This document shows positions 43,178 through 51,839 of a stretch of 64,000 nucleotides of DNA, in pieces. The first letter of the stretch is position 1, and the number at the start of each line of letters is the position of its first letter. A model generated the notes under the pieces. The model worked only from the letters and a program-made list of their open reading frames with translations. It made no database searches and was not told the origin of the DNA. The stretch is from Burkholderiales bacterium (GTDB lineage: Bacteria > Pseudomonadota > Gammaproteobacteria > Burkholderiales > Burkholderiaceae_C). The translations under genes and the position numbers were made by a program. The stretch lies in assembly GCA_016703325.1 (NCBI GenBank), contig JADJCH010000004.1, positions 62,001 through 126,000 on the forward strand, read 5' to 3'.

Positions 43178-43765
43178 ATGGCCACGACCCGCCGAGCCGC
43201 GGACAACGAATCCGGTCCGTCCGACGGCGTTCGCGTGCTGAAGAAGTACCCGAACCGTCGTCTGTACGACACCCAGACCAGCGCCTACATCACGCTTGCC
43301 GACGTCAAGCAGATGGTGCTGGGCGGTGAACTCTTCGAGGTGCGTGACGCCAAGACGGGTGAGGACCTGACCCGCAGCATCCTGCTGCAGATCATCCTGG
43401 AGGAGGAGTCTGCGGGGGTGCCGATGTTCTCCACCCAGACGCTGGCCCAGATCATCCGCTTTTACGGCCACACCATGCAGGGCCTGATGGGCACCTACCT
43501 GGAAAAGAATGTGCAGGCCTTCTTTGACCTGCAGAGCCGGTTTGCCGAGCAGACCGGTGGCCTGTACGAAGGCAAGGCCTTCAACCCCGAGGCCTGGAGC
43601 CAGTTCATGGCCATGCAGACGCCCCTGCTGCAGGGCATGATGGGCAATTACATGGACCAGTCCAAGAACCTGTTCGTGCAGATGCAGGAGCAGATGCAGA
43701 AGCAGGCCAGCAGCTTCTTCCCCACCGTGCCGGGTTTTCCCCAGCCTCCAAGCGGCTCCCGCTGA
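43178..43765 (+). CDS. phaR: Polyhydroxyalkanoate synthesis repressor PhaR
   Basis: A 195-residue regulator that binds PHB granules and DNA, repressing phasin and its own gene until polymer forms. The PHB/PHA accumulation regulator DNA-binding domain is VLKKYPNRRLYDTQTSAYITLADVK (about residues 20-45), followed by PHB-accumulation repeats (TLAQIIRFYGHTMQG). The C-terminus is Met/Gln rich (MQEQMQKQASSFF) and typical. AGGAGA precedes the ATG at 43178. PHA synthase genes themselves are not in the window. Confidence 0.93.
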   Translation: MATTRRAADNESGPSDGVRVLKKYPNRRLYDTQTSAYITLADVKQMVLGGELFEVRDAKTGEDLTRSILLQIILEEESAGVPMFSTQTLAQIIRFYGHTMQGLMGTYLEKNVQAFFDLQSRFAEQTGGLYEGKAFNPEAWSQFMAMQTPLLQGMMGNYMDQSKNLFVQMQEQMQKQASSFFPTVPGFPQPPSGSR

Positions 43766-43823
43766 CAGCCTGGCGGCCCGATGCCGTCCGCCGCCGCGCG
43801 GCCATCCGTTCCGAGCAGAGGCC

Positions 43824-46793
43824 CTACCGGACGCAGGGCCGGGCCACCTCGGGCGTGTAGCAGGCCAGCTTGGGCAGGTAGGTCTCCCACTCCGCTGCGC
43901 TGAACGGCCGTTCGGCACGCTGGCACAGGGCCTGCACCAGCAGCGCGCTGCGGGTGGTGCCCAGTTTGCTGCCGCTGGCTGCGTTGTCGGGTGACAGCAG
44001 CGCCAGGGCCGCCGGCGCGTCGAGCTGGCGCAGCGCTCGCCACAGGGCGTTGTAGATGGCCGGCTGCACCGCGTCGTCGGCATCGTGGGGCGTCCAGCGC
44101 CAGGCCTTGACGGCCAGCATCGCAGCCAGGTCAGGAGGCTGGCCGGGCCGGGCAGCACCGGCCAGCAGCGGGGCCACAGCGGCATCCATCTGGCCGGTGG
44201 AACGCAGGTTGTCGGTGCGCAGCTCGCGGATTTCGCTGTCCAGTCCGGCGAGTTTCCAGGACGCGGACGACACCTCCTGCTGGAGCTCGGTCACCTTCTT
44301 GCGCTGGCTCTCGATCTGGGCCAGCTGGCGCTGGTTGTACTCCTCTTGCCGAGCGATGCCGGCCAGCAGCTCGGCGCGACGCCGCTCGGCCTGAGCCACC
44401 GCGGCGCGCAGGGCCGCCTGGCGCTGCTGCAGCGAGCGTTGCAGCGACGCCAGCCGCGCCAGTTCCTGTCGCAGAAGCTCGCGCTGGGCGTCCAGCAAGC
44501 GGTTGGCCTGCTGCAGCCATGCCGCCTCGTCCAGCAGGCGCGCCCGGGCTTCGACCAGCGCCGCCAGCTCCCGGGCCAGCGCGTCGATGCGGCGGCGCAG
44601 CGCGTCGGTACCTTCGGTGTCGGGGGGGATCACCACGTCGGTGTCAAAGGCTGCGACGGGCTTGGCTGTTCTCGGAACCGGCGGATACACCTGAGGCGGC
44701 TCCATCGGCATCATCGCGACCGGCGCGCAGGTCAGTGTCTCGGCGACCAGTGCCCGCAGCCGCCGTTGCACGAACGTCAGCGCGTCGATCTGCAGGGCCA
44801 GCGCCTTGGCCTGCACCGCCAGCGTCGCTGGCACGCTGTTCAGGTTCATCTCGCCCCTCCACAGGTGTGACACCTCGGCGTCCAGATGCCGGCCAGTGGC
44901 CACCAGCATGTCGCGCCGGGTCTCCAGCAGGCCGTACTCCAGCTTGAAGCGCGACAGCTCCACATCGAGCCCGCGGTTGGTCTCGCGCAGCCGGGCCACG
45001 TCGGCCTCCAGCGGGGCACGGCGGGCGTCGAGTGTCGCCACCTCGGCCTTCAGGCGTTCGTGCGTGGCCCGCAGGTCCTGCACCGCGGCCAGTTGCACCG
45101 CCTGGGCGGCCTCGGCGCTGGCGCGGGCCTCGCCCAGCCGCGCCACCTCGGCCTGCAGGATGCGGTTCTGCTCGCCGCGGGCCTCGGCCAATTCGGTCTG
45201 CTGGCGCGCGTCGATCACCAGCCAGGCGATGGCGGCGCCCACCAGCGCCAGGCCGCCCAACACCGCCGCCGTGCGCCGCAGCAGGTGGGCGCGGCGGCTG
45301 CGCAGCAGGAAGGTCATGGCGCGGTCGAACTCTTCCGGCGGGTCACCCGACCAGGCGGCGGTGGGCGCGGTCTCCTGGCGCCAACGCCAGCCCAGCGTCA
45401 GCTCGGGCGGGCGCCACAGCCCGGCCTCGCCGGCGGCATGCTGGCGGGCGCTGCGCTGCAGCCGGCGGTAGACCTCCGTGGCGCGGGCCTCCTGCTGCAC
45501 CCAACTCACCAGGCGCTGCCACAGCCGCATCAGGCTTTCGTGGGTGATGTCCACCACGTCGTCGTCGCGCAGTGCCACGCCGGCGGCCGGCAGCAGGAAG
45601 GCACGGCCCGGGGCGCGGAAGACGTCGATCACGCGGGCCAGCTCCTCCGGCTGCGCCGCGCAGGCCTGCCGCAGCAGGCCGAACGCGGTGGGCCGGCGCA
45701 GGCCCAGGCCGTCGTCGTTGGTCACGGTGAGCGCCTTGAACAGCTTCTCGGCCATGCTCTGCTCGCGCGGCGCGGCCAGTTCTTTCCAGGCCAGGTCGGC
45801 ATGGTCGGAGAGCGCGTCACGCAGCGTACCGATCTGCTGGTAATGGCGGATGTCGATCGGCTCGCCGGTGGCATGGTCGGCCGCCCAGGCGTCCCAGGTG
45901 CGCATCAGTGCATGCTGCAGCACCGGCAGCTGGTCGCTGCCGGCGTTGGCTTCGGCGAGCTCGCCCACCTCGTTGAGCAGGCGCACCAGCAGCCGCGGCG
46001 CCACGGCCACGCCACGCACCGCCGCCGGGCCGGTGATGGCTGCGCGCAGCGCGTCGCGCGACAGCCCCGGCACCAGGTACTGGCCGGCGTTGATCGCCTC
46101 GGGCAGGCCCTGGAAGGCCATGCACTCGCCGATGAACTCCGAGCGCATCGTCAGCACCACGTAGATCGGCGTGGCGGCGGCGCCCGCTGCGCGGGGCCCC
46201 TCCGGCGCTCGCGCGGCCTCCAGCAGCAGCTTGACGAAGGCGGCGGCCTCGTCGTCGGTCTGCGGTCCCTGCCGGCGGCGGAATCGGAACAGCTCCTCGA
46301 ACTGGTCGACCACCAACAGCAGGTTGTCGCCCGGTGGCAGAGCGGCCTGGCGCACAGTGGCGACGAGACCCAGGCTGCTGTCGCGCAGCGCCACCTCCAG
46401 CGGCAGGCGGGGCGCGGTTGCCTCAGGGGCGGCAGGCGTGTCAGGACTGGCGGCTCCGGCATCACCCAGCACGCCGGACCGGGCCAGCGCGGCGGCCAGG
46501 CTGCCGATTGGGTCCTGGCCGGGACGGAAGATCGCCACCCGCCAGCGGCTGCCCGCACCCGACATGAAGCCGGCGTGCAGCGACGGCACCAGCCCGCAAC
46601 GCACCAGCGAGCTCTTGCCGCTGCCCGAGGCGCCCACCACCGCCAGCAGCCGGGTCTGGCGCAGGCGCCGGCGCAGCTCGTCGGTCTCGCGCTCGCGGCC
46701 GAAGAAGCAGCTGCTGTCGTCGGGCTCGAAGGCGCGCAGCCCCGGGTAGGGGTTGGCCGGGACGGTTTCGGCCGGAGCGGGATCGGCGGTCAT
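43824..46793 (-). CDS. nSTAND-type NTPase with transmembrane helix and coiled coils; putative defence sensor
   Basis: A 989-residue STAND NTPase. The entry motif FFGRERE is at 30-36, Walker A VGASGSGKSS at 53-62 and Walker B LLLVVDQFEELF at 158-169, followed by a helical STAND region with QLPVLQHALMRTW and ITHESLMRLW; the set matches the nSTAND1 group. A transmembrane helix lies at about 508-528. From 530 to about 870 it is Leu/Ala/Gln/Glu-rich coiled coil in two blocks split by a Pro-rich linker (PQVYPPVPRTAKP). The last 40 residues (FSAAEWETYLP) resemble the tail that follows WD40 repeats in related proteins, but no WD40 repeats are present. Its start overlaps the upstream TIR gene stop by 4 nt. 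Probable role: sensing and oligomerising to switch on the TIR partner; inference. Confidence 0.82.
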   Translation of the reverse strand: MTADPAPAETVPANPYPGLRAFEPDDSSCFFGRERETDELRRRLRQTRLLAVVGASGSGKSSLVRCGLVPSLHAGFMSGAGSRWRVAIFRPGQDPIGSLAAALARSGVLGDAGAASPDTPAAPEATAPRLPLEVALRDSSLGLVATVRQAALPPGDNLLLVVDQFEELFRFRRRQGPQTDDEAAAFVKLLLEAARAPEGPRAAGAAATPIYVVLTMRSEFIGECMAFQGLPEAINAGQYLVPGLSRDALRAAITGPAAVRGVAVAPRLLVRLLNEVGELAEANAGSDQLPVLQHALMRTWDAWAADHATGEPIDIRHYQQIGTLRDALSDHADLAWKELAAPREQSMAEKLFKALTVTNDDGLGLRRPTAFGLLRQACAAQPEELARVIDVFRAPGRAFLLPAAGVALRDDDVVDITHESLMRLWQRLVSWVQQEARATEVYRRLQRSARQHAAGEAGLWRPPELTLGWRWRQETAPTAAWSGDPPEEFDRAMTFLLRSRRAHLLRRTAAVLGGLALVGAAIAWLVIDARQQTELAEARGEQNRILQAEVARLGEARASAEAAQAVQLAAVQDLRATHERLKAEVATLDARRAPLEADVARLRETNRGLDVELSRFKLEYGLLETRRDMLVATGRHLDAEVSHLWRGEMNLNSVPATLAVQAKALALQIDALTFVQRRLRALVAETLTCAPVAMMPMEPPQVYPPVPRTAKPVAAFDTDVVIPPDTEGTDALRRRIDALARELAALVEARARLLDEAAWLQQANRLLDAQRELLRQELARLASLQRSLQQRQAALRAAVAQAERRRAELLAGIARQEEYNQRQLAQIESQRKKVTELQQEVSSASWKLAGLDSEIRELRTDNLRSTGQMDAAVAPLLAGAARPGQPPDLAAMLAVKAWRWTPHDADDAVQPAIYNALWRALRQLDAPAALALLSPDNAASGSKLGTTRSALLVQALCQRAERPFSAAEWETYLPKLACYTPEVARPCVR

Positions 46794-48334
46794 TGCGGCC
46801 CCCGCAGCGCCGCGACGAAGGCCTGCAGCGCGGCGGGCGCGAAGCCGTCGGCCATCGCGATCAGCGGCGCCTCACGGGTCAGCAGCCGCTGCTTGGCTGG
46901 CGTGGCCGGCGGCGCCAGGCAGATGCCCGTGGCCCGCAGCGGTGAGCGCCGCCCGAGCGTGGGCAGCCGCCGCAACTCGGCCAGTTTCTGCCGCAGCCAC
47001 AGCTCGCCGCCGGCGCCGTAGTACACCAGCAGGCCGTCGCAGTCGCGCAGCTCGGTGTCGTTGAGCTCCCGCAGCTGTGTCTCTTCGCCCTCGAACAGCG
47101 GCAGCACCACCTCGAAGCCCAGGCCGAACAGGTGCTCCTGCAGCGGCTGCACCGCAGCCTGGTCGTCGGCACTGCAAACCAGGTAGATGCGCCTGGGCGG
47201 GCCACCTGAGGCGGCGGCCTCGACCGAGGCGGCCTGAGCCGCCAGGGCTGCCTGAGCGGCCCTGGCCTCCTGCGCCTCCTTGGTTGCCTGGGCTACCTGC
47301 ATGCGGCGCACGACCTCGGTTTTCAGCGCTTCGAACGAGGTCTTCAGCAGGTCGGAGCCCGGGGCCGGGATCGGATCGTCGCGCAGTGCATCGAGCAGCC
47401 GGCGCTGGCGCTCCGCGGCAGCGTCGGCGTCCGGCGCCAGCCACACCAGCCGTGCCAGGCCCTGGCCCTGGTCCTGGGCCGTGGCGCAGCTGCGAGCCCG
47501 CTCGGCGGCGATGCGGGCCTGCAGCGCCTGCATCGATTCGTCGCTGCCCTCAGGCACCAGGCCGCCGGTGGCGCCCAGCAGGTGCACCGACAGCAGCGCC
47601 TCGGCCATCTGCGCGCGCACCAGGGCCTCGGCCTCGGCGGCCACCAGAGGCAGTTCCACCGCGGGCAGCACCCGCCAGCCCTGGCGCAGCAGTTCGCGCC
47701 GCAGTGCATCGTGTGGTTCGCGCAGCTCGGATGTGACCGTGGCCAGGTAGGCCGCGGGCGCTGCGCTGCCGGCGCCGGACCCGGCCTGTTCAAGCTGCTG
47801 CAACAGGTCGGCAATGTCGTAGGCCAGGTCGTTCAGCCGCACCCAGAAGTCGCGTTCGGCCTCTGGCCCGTAGACCTTGTTGAACTCCAGCGGCCGCCCA
47901 TTGCCCGCCTGCAGCCGGTAGAACTCGTAGCCCAGCAGCGGCTGCACCGGCGCGGGGACGCGCTGGGGTTCGACCGGCGTCTTCACAACCTTGAACACCC
48001 GGGCCTTGTGGCCCAGCACCGCGCCGCCGGACAGTGCCGCGGCCTGCCAGAAGCCGGTGAGCTCGCGCTGGCACCAGTCCGACGCGAGGTAGCGCGGCGT
48101 GAACACCGACACCAGAGTCGCAGCCTGTCGGAAACGCGCGGCCAGCTCATCGGCGAACACGTCATTGCCCTGCAGCTTGGGGTCGCGCCAGATGCGCGCC
48201 GGCTTGCCCATCACCTCAGCCAGACGCTTGCCCAGCGCGTCGGCGAAGCCGGAGATCCAGCCCTCGCTGCCCGCCGTCAGCGCCTGGTTGTCCAGGTGCG
48301 CGTAGCTGATGAAAACGTCATCGCTGAATGCCAT
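46790..48334 (-). CDS. TIR-domain protein with DUF4062-like middle and second TIR-like region
   Basis: A 514-residue protein. Residues 5-170 are a TIR domain: DVFISYAHLD at the start, FTPRYLASDWCQRELTGF with Glu91 as the candidate catalytic residue for NAD cleavage. Residues about 196-300 resemble DUF4062 (YLATVTSELREPHDALRRELLRQGW), a region often found with STAND proteins. An Ala/Gln-rich linker then leads to a second TIR-like region from about 381 (RRIYLVCSADDQAAVQPLQEHL; DCDGLLVYYG). It is the first gene of the pair, coupled to the nSTAND gene by a 4-nt overlap. TIR effectors of such systems deplete NAD during infection; activity here is inferred. Confidence 0.83.
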   Translation of the reverse strand: MAFSDDVFISYAHLDNQALTAGSEGWISGFADALGKRLAEVMGKPARIWRDPKLQGNDVFADELAARFRQAATLVSVFTPRYLASDWCQRELTGFWQAAALSGGAVLGHKARVFKVVKTPVEPQRVPAPVQPLLGYEFYRLQAGNGRPLEFNKVYGPEAERDFWVRLNDLAYDIADLLQQLEQAGSGAGSAAPAAYLATVTSELREPHDALRRELLRQGWRVLPAVELPLVAAEAEALVRAQMAEALLSVHLLGATGGLVPEGSDESMQALQARIAAERARSCATAQDQGQGLARLVWLAPDADAAAERQRRLLDALRDDPIPAPGSDLLKTSFEALKTEVVRRMQVAQATKEAQEARAAQAALAAQAASVEAAASGGPPRRIYLVCSADDQAAVQPLQEHLFGLGFEVVLPLFEGEETQLRELNDTELRDCDGLLVYYGAGGELWLRQKLAELRRLPTLGRRSPLRATGICLAPPATPAKQRLLTREAPLIAMADGFAPAALQAFVAALRGPQ

Positions 48335-48427
48335 GGCCCGACGCGCTCCAAGGGTGCGATGGGAACCATATCACGCAACGCGCGCCGCGTGGCCGGGAGC
48401 AGGCTGCCGTCAGGGCGCGTGCGCCGA

Positions 48428-49327
48428 TCACGACTGCGGCGGCGGCCTCTGCAACAAGCTGCGGCCCATCTCCGACAGCAGCCGGGCCAGGGCGGCGGCG
48501 GGCCGGGTCAAAGGCGCGTCGGCGCGCGTGTGCAGGCCCACGGTCATGCCGGGCAGGCGCTCCACGATGGGGATCTGCTGCAGGGCCTCGCCCACCTGCG
48601 GCATGTCGAGGAAGGGGTGCTGCACCACGGCCAGCAGGTCTGAGCCGGCGAGCAGTGTGCGCATGGCGCTGAAGGACTCGCACTCCGTGACCTGCCGGGG
48701 CTCGGGTGCGCCGATCGCATGCAGGGCCTCGACGGCAGCTGAGCGCCGCAGGTTGCTCACCCATTCCTGGCGGGCCAGTGCAGCCGCCGAGTGGGCCCGG
48801 GCGAGAGGGTGCCCCCGGCGCGCGACGACGATCTGCTCAAGGTGGGCAATGGGTTTGAAGCGGATGGCCGGGTCGTCCTGCCCCTGCGGTGCGCGCGGCG
48901 CCAGGCTCATGTCGAGGGAGGCGTCGCGCACCATCGGGCCGGTGGCGTGCCGCAGGCCCTCCACCAGGCGCAGCTGCACGTCGGGGAACTTCTCGCGCCA
49001 GCGCAGCACCGCCTGTGGCACGACCTGGGCGGCGAAGAAGGGGCCGAAGCCGAGGGCCACCTGCGCTTTGGCCTCCCGCGCCACCTCTTCCTGGGCCTTG
49101 GCCAGCTCGGCCCAGCCGGCGCGCGCCCGCACGTGGAAGAGCCGCCCCAGCGCGGTGAGCGTCACGCCGGTGGGCGAGCGCTTCAGCAGTGAGGCACCGA
49201 GCTCCTCCTCCAGCGAGCCCAGGCTTTTGGTCAGGCCGGGCTGGGACACGCCAAGCCTGCGGGCTGCGGCGTTGATGCTGCCGGCATCGACCACGGCAAG
49301 GAAGTCGCGGATTTGCGTCAGTCTCAT
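48428..49327 (-). CDS. LysR-family transcriptional regulator
   Basis: A 299-residue LysR regulator. The helix-turn-helix is FLAVVDAGSINAAARRLGVSQPGLTKSL and the effector-binding domain follows (VALGFGPFFAAQVVP). It is divergent from a Bug-family solute-binding gene with about 150 bases between the starts, the usual arrangement for a regulator of tripartite-tricarboxylate transport or a linked catabolic pathway. Inducer unknown. It ends 93 bases upstream of the TIR gene start on the same strand; read-through into the TIR operon cannot be excluded. Confidence 0.88.
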   Translation of the reverse strand: MRLTQIRDFLAVVDAGSINAAARRLGVSQPGLTKSLGSLEEELGASLLKRSPTGVTLTALGRLFHVRARAGWAELAKAQEEVAREAKAQVALGFGPFFAAQVVPQAVLRWREKFPDVQLRLVEGLRHATGPMVRDASLDMSLAPRAPQGQDDPAIRFKPIAHLEQIVVARRGHPLARAHSAAALARQEWVSNLRRSAAVEALHAIGAPEPRQVTECESFSAMRTLLAGSDLLAVVQHPFLDMPQVGEALQQIPIVERLPGMTVGLHTRADAPLTRPAAALARLLSEMGRSLLQRPPPQS

Positions 49328-49474
49328 CGAAACCTTGCCTTCCTTCTGGCGCTTCCCCGGTATAGCCGGTGGTTATGTCCCAGATGCCGGATGCATCTTA
49401 CAAGGAGCGCGAAGAAGGGATCCACTGGGGTCCTCGGTCAGGAATCTTCCGACCCGCACCCCTGGAGACCTCCG

Positions 49475-50440
49475 ATGCGTTCGACTTCACTCCTCTTCGC
49501 CGCGGCGCTTCTGTTGGGCATGGCCACCGGTGGCAACGCCGTCGCACAGAGCTGGCCAGGCAAGCCGGTCACCGTGATCTCGGCCTTTCCGCCGGCCAAC
49601 AACGACCAGATCATTCGCATGGTCGACGGGCCATTCCAGGCGGTGTTCAAGCAGCCGCTGGTGATCGAGAACCGCCCCGGCGCCGGCGGCAACATCGGCG
49701 CCGAGGCCGTCGCGCGCGCTGTGCCGGATGGCCACACGCTGCTGGTGACGGTGGACACGGTGGCCACCGTCAACCCGCGCCTGTATCGGAACCTGAAGTT
49801 CAAGGCCGATGTCGACCTGGTGCCCATCCTCTATCTGGCGAACTCGGCACAGACGCTGGTGTGCCATCCGTCGGTGCCCGTCAAGTCGGTGGCCGAGCTG
49901 GTGGCTCACGCCAGATCACACGACCTGTCTTACGCTTCCGGCGGGCAGGGCGTGCCCGGCCATCTGGCGGCCGCGATGTTCCTGGATGCCACGGGTCTGC
50001 GCATGACGCACATCCCGTACAAGGGGCCCACCGCGGCGCTCCAGGACCTGATGGGCGGCAACGTGCACTGCGGCTTCCTGGCCACGCCGACGGTCCTGCC
50101 GCATGTGAAGAGCGGCAAGCTCACCGGCCTGGCGGTCACCTCGGCCAGGCGTTCGCCCCTTGCGATGGAACTGCCGACGATGAGCGAGGCGGGCCTGTCC
50201 GGCTTTGAGGCCAGCTTCGGGCAGCTGCTGCTGGCGCCCAAGGGCACGCCGGCGCCGGTGGTGGCGGCCCTGAACGAAACCTTCGCCGCGGCGCTGGCGC
50301 GGGACGACGTGCGCACCAGGATGCTGGCGATGGATCTGGAGTTCGTCCCCAACACGCCCGGGCAGGCGGCCGAGCGGCTGCGCCGGGAAGCCGACAAATG
50401 GGCGCGGGTCGTGGAGCGCCTGGGACTGAGGGCCGATTGA
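49475..50440 (+). CDS. Bug-family (TctC) solute-binding protein
   Basis: A 321-residue periplasmic binding protein. The signal peptide ends at NAVA|QS. The Bug-family hallmarks are present: WPGKPVTVISAFPPANNDQI, IENRPGAGGNIGAEAVARAVPDGHTLLV and ATPTVLPHVKSGKLTGLAVTS. A GGAGA precedes the ATG at 49475; the longer upstream frame is rejected. No TctA/TctB membrane genes lie nearby, as is typical of Bug proteins in Burkholderiales. The ligand is a small carboxylate or aromatic compound, not identifiable. Confidence 0.88.
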   Translation: MRSTSLLFAAALLLGMATGGNAVAQSWPGKPVTVISAFPPANNDQIIRMVDGPFQAVFKQPLVIENRPGAGGNIGAEAVARAVPDGHTLLVTVDTVATVNPRLYRNLKFKADVDLVPILYLANSAQTLVCHPSVPVKSVAELVAHARSHDLSYASGGQGVPGHLAAAMFLDATGLRMTHIPYKGPTAALQDLMGGNVHCGFLATPTVLPHVKSGKLTGLAVTSARRSPLAMELPTMSEAGLSGFEASFGQLLLAPKGTPAPVVAALNETFAAALARDDVRTRMLAMDLEFVPNTPGQAAERLRREADKWARVVERLGLRAD

Positions 50441-50608
50441 CCTTCTGCCGACGCTGTGCGATCGGTCGGGGGCGATGCCCGGGCCGCCAGCGATTGACCC
50501 CTATTCTTGGCGGGCGCCGTTTCCACGCGCGCCGACTGCGCCAGGATGGCCAGCAGCTCCTTCCCGTCGGCGCCGGACTTCCTGCCGCCGGCCGGGCCGC
50601 GCTGACCC

Positions 50609-51103
50609 TCACCGGGCCGATGCGTCCGTTGACTCGAAGCCCCCCTCCAGCCAGGCGGCGGCACCGGCACGCGTGAGCCTGTAGCCGGGTGGCACGCGGA
50701 CTTCAGCGAGCTTGTTGTCCCAGGCGTCGCGTGCGCTGAGCAGGGCGTAGGGGTGCTCCTCATCGGGCACGATGTCGAGCATCACGACCACCGCCCCGTT
50801 CTCGCCCGCCAGCGTGAATTCCTTGTGCAGCTGCGCGTGCCGCTGCTGCTCGTGGCGGCGCAGCACCTCGCCGGCCGTCTTGACCAGGGTGTTGAAGGCG
50901 GCCTGATCGAGCGGCTTGGGGTTCTTCTTGTCGCGCCCCATGGTCCAGGGGCCGACCAGCGCCGGCTCGGTTTCGCCGGCCTTGTACATGGCAACGGCCC
51001 AGCCGTCGTCGTCGTTGTTCTTGATGACCTGGGCGGTCCAGCCGCTGTCACGCCAGCGGCGTGGCTCATGGATGGTTTCGTTGTCGGGACTGTCGGTGGT
51101 CAT
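50609..51103 (-). CDS. Conserved hypothetical protein
   Basis: A 164-residue soluble protein. It reads RRWRDSGWTAQVIKNNDDDGWAVAMYKAGETEPALVGPWTMGRDKKNPKPLD, then a helical segment and ends with VPPGYRLTRAGAAAWLEGGF. I recall similar hypothetical proteins in Burkholderiales but no function. It lies 9 bases upstream of the arylesterase-like gene end and on the same strand as that gene, so they may share a transcript. Confidence 0.62.
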   Translation of the reverse strand: MTTDSPDNETIHEPRRWRDSGWTAQVIKNNDDDGWAVAMYKAGETEPALVGPWTMGRDKKNPKPLDQAAFNTLVKTAGEVLRRHEQQRHAQLHKEFTLAGENGAVVVMLDIVPDEEHPYALLSARDAWDNKLAEVRVPPGYRLTRAGAAAWLEGGFESTDASAR

Positions 51104-51112
51104 GGTCAGGCT

Positions 51113-51817
51113 CTATCCCTTCGCGCCGCCCTTCTTGAGCCAGGGCAGCAGCACCGGCCAGACGGTCGCCAGGATGCGTGGGTGGGCTGCTTCGTTGGGG
51201 TGGATGCGGTCGGGCTGGAACCAGTGCAAGGGGTCGGCATCATCGGCCACCCCGGCCAGCAGGAAGGGCACCAACGCAGCGCCCTCGGACTTGGCCACGT
51301 TGGCAAACAGATCGCTGAACTGGCGGGCGTAGGCGGGGCCATAGTTGGGCGGCATCTGCATGCCGGCGATCAACACCTTGGCACCGGCTGCCTTGCTGGC
51401 CTGTGCCATGGCGCGCAGATTGGCCTCGGTCAGTTGCAGCGGCAGGCCGCGCAGGGCGTCGTTGCCGCCGAGTTCGATCACCACATGGCTGGGCCGGTGT
51501 TTGGCCAGCAGGGCCGGCAGACGGGAGCGGCCCCCGGAGGTGGTATCGCCGCTCACGCTGGCATTGATCACCTGGGTGCCCGGCAGCTCCGTGGCCAGGC
51601 GAGCCTCCAGCAGGGCCACCCAGCCGCTGCCGCGCTTCAGGCCGTATTCGGCCGACAGGCTGTCGCCCAGCACCAGCAGTGGGCGCCCAGCGCCGCCCTG
51701 AGGCTGGGCCTGCACCGCCGGGCCGGACAGCCCCGCCAGCAGGAGTGCAGCGCCGCTCAGGATACAGTCCCGCCGGTTCGGCGCGCGCCTCGGTCGCTGG
51801 CCGAAGGTGTTGTTCAA
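51113..51817 (-). CDS. tesA: TesA-like SGNH arylesterase/lysophospholipase
   Basis: Periplasmic SGNH hydrolase. The four blocks are clear: VLGDSLSAEYGL, GDTTSGGRSRL, IELGGNDALRG and DRIHPNEAAH with the Asp/His pair. A signal-like hydrophobic stretch (LSGAALLLAGLSGPAVQAQ) precedes the domain. The start is uncertain: ATG 51841 would overlap the divergent ABC gene start, so TTG 51817 is used. As in E. coli tesA-ybbA, it is divergent from a YbbA-like ATPase. Confidence 0.82.
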   Translation of the reverse strand: MNNTFGQRPRRAPNRRDCILSGAALLLAGLSGPAVQAQPQGGAGRPLLVLGDSLSAEYGLKRGSGWVALLEARLATELPGTQVINASVSGDTTSGGRSRLPALLAKHRPSHVVIELGGNDALRGLPLQLTEANLRAMAQASKAAGAKVLIAGMQMPPNYGPAYARQFSDLFANVAKSEGAALVPFLLAGVADDADPLHWFQPDRIHPNEAAHPRILATVWPVLLPWLKKGGAKG

Positions 51818-51839
51818 GCAACCGGGCCTGGCAGGGCGC

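Noticed and set aside
43824..48334. Named Avs or Thoeris system
   Set aside because: The TIR/STAND pair lacks the Avs effector layout and the ThsA/ThsB signature, so I do not give either name.
50441..50608. Remnant reading frame after the Bug-protein gene
   Set aside because: The minus-strand frame (with KELLAILAQSA) has no start, site or match that I can support.
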